Source: an uncultured Muribaculaceae bacterium
GTDB taxonomy: Bacteria; Bacteroidota; Bacteroidia; Bacteroidales; Muribaculaceae
Direction of reading: 5' to 3'
Assembly: GCA_910584905.1 (NCBI GenBank)
Contig: CAJUCQ010000056.1
Span: 1 to 37,485, forward strand
Length of the DNA stretch: 37,485 bases
The notes beneath the pieces were generated by a model, which saw only the letters and a list, made by a program, of their open reading frames with translations, was not told where the DNA came from and searched no databases. This document shows, piece by piece, positions 24,219 to 30,669 of the stretch; the stretch's first letter is position 1; each line of letters starts with the position of its first letter. The position numbers were made by a program, and so were the translations under genes.

Positions 24219-24226
24219 GTAACTTT
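24219..24226 (+). promoter_or_regulatory. -7 box for serine palmitoyltransferase gene
   Basis: TAACTTTG matches the -7 consensus exactly. No TTTG lies 18-21 bp upstream. The implied leader of about 60 bases contains a possible 12-codon ORF. Confidence 0.55.
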
Positions 24227-24253
24227 GCAGCCTGACTTGGCGCAAGCGTCGCC

Positions 24254-24292
24254 ATGCCGGATAGTTTATCCCCACAACCCATTAAACTATAA
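24254..24292 (+). other. Possible 12-codon leader ORF before spt
   Basis: An ATG at 24254 opens a 12-codon frame (MPDSLSPQPIKL) that stops at TAA 24290-24292, one base before the spt ATG (TAATATG). This stop-start arrangement could couple translation. It may be chance: no SD, no obvious attenuator, and no protein evidence. Confidence 0.25.
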
Positions 24293-24293
24293 T

Positions 24294-25481
24294 ATGAAGC
24301 TCCTTCAAGAAAAGCTCTCCAAGTATACCGCTCCCCAAGAGGCCAAAGCGGCAGGTATCTATCCTTATTTCCGCGCCATTTCCTCGGAGCAGGATCCTGA
24401 AGTGATTATCAACGGCAAGCGCGTGCTCATGTTCGGTTCGAACTGCTACACCGGTCTTGTCAACGACCCCCGCATCAAAGAAGCGGCCATCGAGGCCACC
24501 CGCAAGTATGGCACCGGCTGCGCCGGCTCGCCCTTCCTCAACGGCACGCTCGACCTCCACAAGCAGCTCGAGGCGCGCATCGCCGAGTATATAGGCAAGG
24601 AAGATGTGATGATTTACTCGACGGGGTTCGGCGTGAACCTCGGCGTAGTGTCGTGTCTGACCGGCCGCGAAGACTATATCATCTGGGACGAACAGGACCA
24701 CGCATCGATTATCGAGGGGCGTCGGCTGTCGTTCTCGCAGTCGCTCAAATACAAGCACAACGATATGGAGAGCCTTGAGACGCAGCTTCGCAAGTGCGCT
24801 CCCGACAAAGTCAAGCTCATCGTGACCGACGGCGTGTTCTCGATGGAAGGCGACGTGGCCAATCTCCCGCGCATCATCGAGCTTGCCAAGGAATACAACG
24901 CCACTGTCATGGTCGACGAGGCCCACTCCATCGGCGTCTTCGGCGAAGGCGGCCGCGGCATCTGCAACCACTACGGCGTCTCGGACGACGTAGACCTCAT
25001 CATGGGCACCTTCTCGAAGAGCTTCGCCTCGCTCGGCGGCTTCATCGCCACGGACAAGGAAATTACCAACTTCCTGCGCCACCACTCGCGCTCGTATATC
25101 TTCACGGCTTCGATTACGCCCGCCTCGACCGCCGCGGCGCTCAAGGCCATCGACATCATGATTGCCGAGCCCGAACGTCAGAAGAACCTCTGGGACCTTA
25201 CAAACTACGCCCTCGACGGCTTCCGCGAGATGGGACTCGAAATCGGGCACACGTCGACGCCTATCATCCCCCTCTACATCCGCGACAACTTCAAGACCTT
25301 CCAGATTACGACCGACCTCTTCAACGAGGGAATCTTCGTCAACCCGGTTGTGTCGCCGGCCGTTGCTCCCCACGACACGCTCATCCGCTTCAGCCTCATG
25401 GCCACGCACACGAAAGAGCAGGTGACGGAAGCGCTCGAGAAAATCGAGAAGGTGTTCCGCAAGAACGGAGTGCTGAAATAA
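24294..25481 (+). CDS. spt: Serine palmitoyltransferase (alpha-oxoamine synthase)
   Basis: PLP enzyme that condenses L-serine with a fatty acyl-CoA or acyl-ACP, the first step of sphingolipid synthesis in Bacteroidales. The 395-residue protein opens MKLLQEKLSKY and contains MFGSNCYTGLVNDPR, TGCAGSPFLNGTLDLH, the PLP-stacking His136 (DEQDHASI), VDEAHSIG (Asp208, His211) and the Schiff-base lysine K242 in GTFSKSFASLGG. The overall pattern resembles Bacteroides Spt more than 2-amino-3-ketobutyrate ligase or AONS. Start at 24294 is chosen by homology to family N-termini; upstream in-frame codons overlap the -7 box. Confidence 0.92.
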   Translation: MKLLQEKLSKYTAPQEAKAAGIYPYFRAISSEQDPEVIINGKRVLMFGSNCYTGLVNDPRIKEAAIEATRKYGTGCAGSPFLNGTLDLHKQLEARIAEYIGKEDVMIYSTGFGVNLGVVSCLTGREDYIIWDEQDHASIIEGRRLSFSQSLKYKHNDMESLETQLRKCAPDKVKLIVTDGVFSMEGDVANLPRIIELAKEYNATVMVDEAHSIGVFGEGGRGICNHYGVSDDVDLIMGTFSKSFASLGGFIATDKEITNFLRHHSRSYIFTASITPASTAAALKAIDIMIAEPERQKNLWDLTNYALDGFREMGLEIGHTSTPIIPLYIRDNFKTFQITTDLFNEGIFVNPVVSPAVAPHDTLIRFSLMATHTKEQVTEALEKIEKVFRKNGVLK

Positions 25482-25510
25482 ACGCCGGAGAAATCCGCAG
25501 GCAAATCATA

Positions 25511-25539
25511 CGAGGCCGGGGCGAAAAGCTCCGGCCTCG
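25511..25539 (+). terminator. Stable hairpin after spt
   Basis: Arms CGAGGCCGG (25511-25519) and CCGGCCTCG (25531-25539), extended inward to about 12 bp with a GAAAA loop. No T-tract follows, so termination may need another factor or the hairpin may only protect the mRNA 3' end. Confidence 0.55.
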
Positions 25540-25581
25540 GCGTTGGAAACAGGCTCTTAACCAATAATAACAGGCGGGGAT

Positions 25582-25612
25582 TTTGCGGGGCGGGGAAAAA
25601 TGCGTACCTTTG
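25582..25612 (+). promoter_or_regulatory. Promoter for glyS-lemA-FKBP operon
   Basis: TTTG (25582-25585) and TACCTTTG (25605-25612), 19 bp apart. The leader to ATG 25671 is about 50 bases and A-rich, as usual for Bacteroidetes. Confidence 0.75.
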
Positions 25613-25670
25613 TGTGCAAAAAATTTGAAATTAACGAACAAACCGACATAAAAACCTCCATAGAAGACTT

Positions 25671-27215
25671 ATGGCACAGCAAGACGACGTGTTCAAGAAG
25701 ATTGTCTCCCACGCTAAGGAATACGGCTTCGTATTCCAGTCGAGCGAGATTTACGACGGCCTTTCGGCAGTGTACGACTACGGCCAGAACGGCGTAGAAC
25801 TCAAGAACAACATCAAACGCTACTGGTGGGACGCGATGACGCTCCTCCACGACAATATCGCAGGCATCGACTCGGCAATCTTCATGCACCCCACCATCTG
25901 GAAGGCATCGGGCCACGTCGACGCATTCAACGACCCTCTGATTGACAACCGCGACTCGAAGAAGCGCTACCGCGCCGACGTGCTCATCGAGGAGCAGATA
26001 GCCAAATACGACGAAAAAATCGAGAAGGAAGTGGCCAAGGCGGCCAAGCGCTTCGGCGAGACTTTCGACGCCGAGCTTTTCCGCACGACCAATCCCCGCG
26101 TGCTCGAGCACAAAGCCAAACGCGACGCCCTCCACGAGCGCTTCTCCACGGCGATGAACGACGGCAACCTCGAAGAACTGCGTCAGATTATCATCGACGA
26201 GGCCATCGTCTGCCCCATCTCCGGGACGAAGAACTGGACGGAAGTGCGCCAGTTCAACCTCATGTTCAAGACCGAAATGGGTTCGACGGCCGACGGCGCC
26301 ATGACCGTTTATCTTCGACCGGAAACGGCTCAGGGTATCTTTGTCAACTACCTCAACGTGCAGAAAACCGGCCGCATGCGCATCCCCTTCGGTATCGCGC
26401 AGATCGGCAAGGCATTCCGCAACGAGATTGTGGCGCGTCAGTTCATTTTCCGCATGCGAGAGTTCGAGCAGATGGAAATGCAGTTCTTTGTTCGTCCGGG
26501 CGAGGAAATGAAATGGTTCGCCCACTGGAAGGAATGGCGCCTGCGCTGGCACAAAGCCCTCGGCCTCGGCGATGACAAGTACCGCTACCACGACCACGAA
26601 AAGCTGGCCCACTACGCCAACGCCGCCACGGACATCGAGTTCCGCATGCCCTTCGGGTTCAAGGAAGTTGAAGGCATCCACTCGCGCACGAACTTCGACC
26701 TCTCGCAGCACGAGAAATTCTCGGGCAAGAAAATCCAGTATTTCGACCCCGAGCTCAACGAAAGCTATACGCCTTACGTCATCGAGACGTCCATCGGCGT
26801 TGACCGCATGTTCCTGTCGGTGCTCTGCTCAAGCTATGAAGAACAGGCCCTCGAAGGAGGCGACACTCGCGTGGTGCTCCATCTTCCGGCGGCGCTCGCA
26901 CCGGTCAAATGCGCCGTTCTGCCTCTCGTGCGCAAAGACGGACTTCCCGAAAAGGCCCGAGAGATTGTCGACGAACTGAAATTCGACTTCTCGACTCACT
27001 ACGAGGAAAAAGACACCATCGGCAAGCGCTACCGCCGTCAGGACGCCATCGGCACCCCCTACTGCATCACCGTCGACCATCAGACCCTTGAGGACAACAC
27101 CGTTACGCTCCGCGAACGCGACTCGATGGAGCAGAAGCGCGTGGCTATCGCCGACCTCCACCGTCTGATTCACGAAAACGTGAGCCTCACCTCCTTACTC
27201 CGCAAACTGAAATGA
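25671..27215 (+). CDS. glyS: Glycine--tRNA ligase (homodimeric type)
   Basis: Charges tRNA-Gly. It is the single-chain, eukaryote-like class II enzyme (514 residues), not the alpha2-beta2 bacterial form. Landmarks: ESAIFMHP-like N-terminal GIDSAIFMHPTIWKASGH, the motif-2 region YLRPETAQGIFVNY followed by GIAQIGKAFRNEI, and motif 3 ETSIGVDRMFLSVL. The C-terminal anticodon-binding domain runs from about APVKCAVLPLVRKDG. The stop overlaps the lemA start in ATGA (27212-27215), so lemA is translationally coupled. Confidence 0.96.
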   Translation: MAQQDDVFKKIVSHAKEYGFVFQSSEIYDGLSAVYDYGQNGVELKNNIKRYWWDAMTLLHDNIAGIDSAIFMHPTIWKASGHVDAFNDPLIDNRDSKKRYRADVLIEEQIAKYDEKIEKEVAKAAKRFGETFDAELFRTTNPRVLEHKAKRDALHERFSTAMNDGNLEELRQIIIDEAIVCPISGTKNWTEVRQFNLMFKTEMGSTADGAMTVYLRPETAQGIFVNYLNVQKTGRMRIPFGIAQIGKAFRNEIVARQFIFRMREFEQMEMQFFVRPGEEMKWFAHWKEWRLRWHKALGLGDDKYRYHDHEKLAHYANAATDIEFRMPFGFKEVEGIHSRTNFDLSQHEKFSGKKIQYFDPELNESYTPYVIETSIGVDRMFLSVLCSSYEEQALEGGDTRVVLHLPAALAPVKCAVLPLVRKDGLPEKAREIVDELKFDFSTHYEEKDTIGKRYRRQDAIGTPYCITVDHQTLEDNTVTLRERDSMEQKRVAIADLHRLIHENVSLTSLLRKLK

Positions 27216-27835
27216 AAAAAAGCTATATCATCCTCGGCGTCATCGCTGTAATCGCCATCGCGCTGTTCGTCTCGGGTAAGAGCACCTACAACTCGTTCGT
27301 CGGGCTTGACCAGACGGTCGAGCAGTCGTGGGCTCAAGTCGAGAACCAGTATCAGCGCAGGCTTGACCTCATCCCCAACCTCGTCGAAGCCGTCAAGGGC
27401 TATGCCAAGCACGAAAGCGAGACCTACGAAAGCGTGACGCGCGCCCGCGCCGGACTCTCCGACGCCTACAACAGCGCCGGCGAAGCCTCCGGCGAAATCA
27501 AGACAGTAGCCAGCCCCTCGCAGGAACAGCTCGACGGCTACATGGCCGCCCAGCAAAGCCTCCAACGCGCACTGAGCATCTACGTCAACGCCGTGCGCGA
27601 GGCCTACCCCGACCTGAAGGCCAACGAACAGTTCGCCGACCTTCAGGCCCAGCTTGAAGGCACCGAAAACCGCATCGCCACGGAGCGTATGCGCTACACC
27701 GAAGCCGTGCGCGAATACAACGTAAGAGTCAAGAGCTTCCCGGCCAACATCTGGGCCGGCATCTTCGGCTACGGCGCGAAGGCTCAGTTCAAGGCCGACC
27801 CCGAGGCCGCACACGCCCCGAAAGTACAGTTCTGA
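27212..27835 (+). CDS. lemA: LemA family protein
   Basis: 207 residues with one N-terminal membrane helix (about 4-21) and an otherwise helical periplasmic domain carrying the LemA hallmark SWAQVENQYQRRLDLIPNLVE and VREYNVRVKSFPANIWAG near the end. LemA proteins have no settled function. They often sit next to TPM-domain or HtpX-like genes, but here the partner is a FKBP lipoprotein starting one base after the stop (TGA-G-ATG). Overlaps glyS by 4 bases. Confidence 0.93.
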   Translation: MKKSYIILGVIAVIAIALFVSGKSTYNSFVGLDQTVEQSWAQVENQYQRRLDLIPNLVEAVKGYAKHESETYESVTRARAGLSDAYNSAGEASGEIKTVASPSQEQLDGYMAAQQSLQRALSIYVNAVREAYPDLKANEQFADLQAQLEGTENRIATERMRYTEAVREYNVRVKSFPANIWAGIFGYGAKAQFKADPEAAHAPKVQF

Positions 27836-27836
27836 G

Positions 27837-28403
27837 ATGAAAAAGCTACTTCCTATCATTGCTCTCGCCGGGCTGGGGCTTGCGGCTGTGACCGCGGCGT
27901 GCAACAGCGACGAGCAGACGACATGGGACAAATACGCCGACTGGCGCGAGCTCAACAACGCGTGGCTGGCCGATATGCAGACCAAGACCAACGCCGACGG
28001 CACGCCCTACTACAAGGTAATCATCCCCGACTGGAATCCGGCCACCTTCGTGCTCATCCACTACTTCAACGACCGCGCCGAGACTGAAGGCAAGCTCTCG
28101 CCGCTGTACACGAGCTACGCCGACACGCGCTACATCGTGCGCGACTGTCAGGGCACCGGCATCGACTCGTCGACGCTCATCAATCAGACGGGCGTGCAGG
28201 GGATATACCGCAGTCAGGTATCGGGCAACGTCCAAGGCTTCGCCATCGCGCTGATGGACATGCGCTGCGGCGACACGGCCGAAGTGGTCGTGCCCTACGG
28301 GCTGGCATACGGCTCTCAGGACCGCGGCACAATCAAGCCCTACTCCAACCTGCAGTTCAACATCCGCCTCGTCGATATCCCCAACTACGAGACCATTCCC
28401 TGA
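27837..28403 (+). CDS. FKBP-type peptidyl-prolyl isomerase lipoprotein
   Basis: 188-residue lipoprotein: signal peptide with lipobox VTAAC (Cys22) followed by NSDEQ, an acidic start compatible with outer-membrane or surface placement. The C-terminal half is a FKBP-like fold, with GVQGIYRSQVSGNVQGFAIALMDMRCGDTAEVVVP-type core split as QGFAIALMDMRCGDTAEVV then PYGLAYGS and SNLQFNIRLVDI. It probably assists folding of envelope proteins. Whether isomerase activity is retained cannot be read. Last gene of the glyS-lemA operon, closed by a terminator. Confidence 0.85.
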   Translation: MKKLLPIIALAGLGLAAVTAACNSDEQTTWDKYADWRELNNAWLADMQTKTNADGTPYYKVIIPDWNPATFVLIHYFNDRAETEGKLSPLYTSYADTRYIVRDCQGTGIDSSTLINQTGVQGIYRSQVSGNVQGFAIALMDMRCGDTAEVVVPYGLAYGSQDRGTIKPYSNLQFNIRLVDIPNYETIP

Positions 28404-28437
28404 GCCGGCACAGCCGCCCGGGCGCGAATGATACACC

Positions 28438-28486
28438 CGACGGGTGTTGCCTGTAAATACGATGCAGGCAACACCCCTCGTTTTTT
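28438..28486 (+). terminator. Terminator after the FKBP gene
   Basis: Arms 28438-28453 and 28465-28480 pair at 15 of 16 positions (core GGGTGTTGCCTG with CAGGCAACACCC), and TTTTTT follows at 28481-28486. A spurious in-frame ATG at 28428 for the next gene lies upstream of this hairpin. Confidence 0.88.
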
Positions 28487-28511
28487 GCCCCTCGGGGCAT
28501 ATGCGCATATT

Positions 28512-29438
28512 ATGATTAAAACCGATAAAGCCGTCCTGCACGGCGCCTTTCCCGGCTTGGCGCCGGGGAGCTCGGGCAAAGGATTTATTCTCGGCATAGT
28601 GGCCGCCGTGAGCTACGGCACAAATCCGCTTTTTGCCGTGCCGCTCTATGCCCTAGGAATGAGCACGGAATCGGTGCTCTTCTATCGCTACGGACTCGCC
28701 ACCCTGCTTCTGGCCGGGCTCATGCTCCTCAGGGGCGAGAGCTTCCGCCTGCCCCGGCGCGCTGTCGCGCCGATGATTGTCATGGGCGTGGTCTTCGCGC
28801 TTTCGTCGCTTCTCCTGTTCGAGTCGTACAGGCTTATGGACGTGGGGATAGCGTCGACGCTGCTGTTCATGGAGCCTGTGTTTCTCGCGCTTATCATGCG
28901 CGTGGTCTACGGCGAGCGGCTCACGAAAGCCACGGTCGCATCCATCGCCATATGTATGGCCGGCATCCTCCTGCTGTGCAATCCGGGACCGGGCGCCAAA
29001 GTGACGGCGGCGGGGGTGGCGCTGGTGATGCTTTCGGCGCTGTCGTACGGCATCTACATGGCTATGGTCAACAAATCCGCGGCGGGCAGGCTCGCAGGGA
29101 TGCCGCTGACGTTCTATTCGCTTCTATTCGGGATGATTGTGTTCGCCGCGGCCACACGAGGCTTCACGACCGTTCAGCCCGTGGAGACCACTCCGACGGC
29201 TCTTGCCTGCGTGGCGGGGATAGCGCTTGTGCCGACAATCGTGTCGCTCGTGGCCGTCAATGTGGCCATCCGCAACATCGGCGCCGTGCCGGTGTCGATT
29301 CTCGGCGCCCTTGAGCCTATCACGGGGGCGCTTGTCGGTGTGGGGCTTTTCGGCGAAGTCCTCACCCCGCGCGGCGGATTCGGCATGGTCCTCATCATCG
29401 GAGCCGTGATGCTCCTCGTCTATACGCGCCGCAAATGA
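28512..29438 (+). CDS. EamA/DMT-family membrane transporter
   Basis: 308 residues with about ten hydrophobic helices in two EamA repeats, starting with GFILGIVAAVSYGTNPLFAVPLY. The second repeat begins at about AAGVALVMLSALSYGIYMAM and includes the family's SILGALEPITGALVGVGLFGE. DMT transporters usually export amino acids, nucleotides or other small metabolites across the inner membrane. ATG at 28512 is preferred because upstream in-frame starts lie within the terminator. The stop overlaps the next start (ATGA), so it is translationally coupled to the ATP-grasp-like gene. Two palindromes lie directly before the start. Confidence 0.88.
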   Translation: MIKTDKAVLHGAFPGLAPGSSGKGFILGIVAAVSYGTNPLFAVPLYALGMSTESVLFYRYGLATLLLAGLMLLRGESFRLPRRAVAPMIVMGVVFALSSLLLFESYRLMDVGIASTLLFMEPVFLALIMRVVYGERLTKATVASIAICMAGILLLCNPGPGAKVTAAGVALVMLSALSYGIYMAMVNKSAAGRLAGMPLTFYSLLFGMIVFAAATRGFTTVQPVETTPTALACVAGIALVPTIVSLVAVNVAIRNIGAVPVSILGALEPITGALVGVGLFGEVLTPRGGFGMVLIIGAVMLLVYTRRK

Positions 29439-30577
29439 AACTCCATCTTTTCAACCCCGAAAACGACCTTGCGCTGGCCCTCGACCTCGCCAACTATACG
29501 CCGCCTCCTGCGGCGGCAGCCTTAGGGCGCTCGGGAGCGACGCTCCCGCTGTGGTGCGGCGATGCGGGCGACGCCGTCGTTTGTCCGGGGGTGAATGCCG
29601 AGTGGCTGAGGCGTATCCGCGACAGCTTCGGGCTGCGGACGGACGTGTGGGACCATCGGCCCGAAGGCTACGAGCCCGCGCCGTGGGGGTGGTCGAAATC
29701 ATCGCGCAAACGATTCGGCATGCTCGGATTCGACAACGCCGCCCTCCCTGCGGACGATGTCCTCGAGCGCAGGCGCTCGCTGTCGAGCCGCCGGAGTTCA
29801 TGCATCCTCGGCGAGGCGCTGACGGAGGCCGGACTTTTGCCTCCGGGCTGCGGAGCCGAATTGATCGGCTCCATAGCCGAAGCGCGCGACTATGCACGGC
29901 GCCACGCCGACAGCCTTTTCAAACTGCCGTGGTCGTCGAGCGGCCGGGGGCAGATTCGCGTCGGCAGTCCCGGCGAGTTCGCCGCGCGCGAACAGGCCTT
30001 GTGCGGTGCCCTGCGCCGCTACGGCTTCCTCACGGCCGAGCCGTTCCACCGCGACAAGGCCGTTGACCTCGCCTTGCTGTTCGAGGCCGACACCGCAGGG
30101 AGGGTGCATCTGGCCGGGCTGTCGCTTTTCATGACCGCGGCGAACGGCGACTATGCCGGAAACATTCTCGCCTCCGACGCGGCGATAATGGAAGCGTTAG
30201 ACCGGAGGTTCGGCATAGCCGATGATATCCGACAGACTGAAGCAGCCCTGCGCCGCGCGCTTGAGACGCTTATCGACGGCGCATATGCCGGACCGCTGGG
30301 CGTAGACATGATGGTGCTTGCGGACGGTGGCCTCATAAGCTGCGTGGAACTGAATCTGCGAATGACGATGGGCCACGTGGCGCGCCGCTTCCACGACCGC
30401 TACTGCGAGACGGACTCCACAGGCCTGTTCACTGTCGGTGAGCACGCGGACGCCGCGGCCGCTCCGGCCGAAATGCGCGGCGGACGCCTCGTCCTTGGGC
30501 ACATCAGTCTCAATCCGCCGGGAAATCCGGTGTCGTTCACGGCCGGGATTCAAGGAGAAAAAAACATTTTTATCTGA
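29435..30577 (+). CDS. ATP-grasp-like protein, Bacteroidetes-type, function unknown
   Basis: 380 residues, no signal peptide or membrane segments, so cytoplasmic. I recognise it as a conserved Bacteroidetes family without an assigned role. It starts MKLHLFNPENDLALA and has PWGWS at 83-87. ATP-grasp-like features include FKLPWSSSGRGQ (162-173), resembling the lysine/glycine-rich nucleotide loop, and GVDMM (289-293) with VELNLRMTMGH (304-314), resembling the metal-binding Glu-x-Asn motif. ATP-grasp enzymes usually join a carboxylate to an amine or thiol. Coupling to an EamA transporter suggests that the product, or its substrate, is moved across the membrane. The substrate is unknown. Confidence 0.7.
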   Translation: MKLHLFNPENDLALALDLANYTPPPAAAALGRSGATLPLWCGDAGDAVVCPGVNAEWLRRIRDSFGLRTDVWDHRPEGYEPAPWGWSKSSRKRFGMLGFDNAALPADDVLERRRSLSSRRSSCILGEALTEAGLLPPGCGAELIGSIAEARDYARRHADSLFKLPWSSSGRGQIRVGSPGEFAAREQALCGALRRYGFLTAEPFHRDKAVDLALLFEADTAGRVHLAGLSLFMTAANGDYAGNILASDAAIMEALDRRFGIADDIRQTEAALRRALETLIDGAYAGPLGVDMMVLADGGLISCVELNLRMTMGHVARRFHDRYCETDSTGLFTVGEHADAAAAPAEMRGGRLVLGHISLNPPGNPVSFTAGIQGEKNIFI

Positions 30578-30606
30578 ACAGAGACGCGGGATACAATCTT
30601 TTTTTG

Positions 30607-30633
30607 TATATTTGCCAACGGATTATATCCGTT
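30607..30633 (+). promoter_or_regulatory. -7 box and palindrome upstream of GH57 gene
   Basis: TATATTTG (30607-30614) matches the -7 consensus; no TTTG at the proper distance upstream. Immediately after it, at the expected transcription start, is AACGGATTATATCCGTT (30617-30633), a perfect inverted repeat of 7-base arms around TAT. It could be an operator or a 5' mRNA hairpin. Confidence 0.55.
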
Positions 30634-30669
30634 CAACTTACTTAATTCATCATTTACCTTAATTCACCA

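Noticed and set aside
28428..28511. Upstream ATG adding 28 residues to the EamA protein
   Set aside because: The extension is the transcribed terminator of the previous operon; the DMT fold starts after 28512.
29435..30577. Naming the ATP-grasp-like gene as glutathione synthetase or D-Ala-D-Ala ligase
   Set aside because: Only general ATP-grasp-like motifs are visible; the N-terminal half does not resemble either enzyme.
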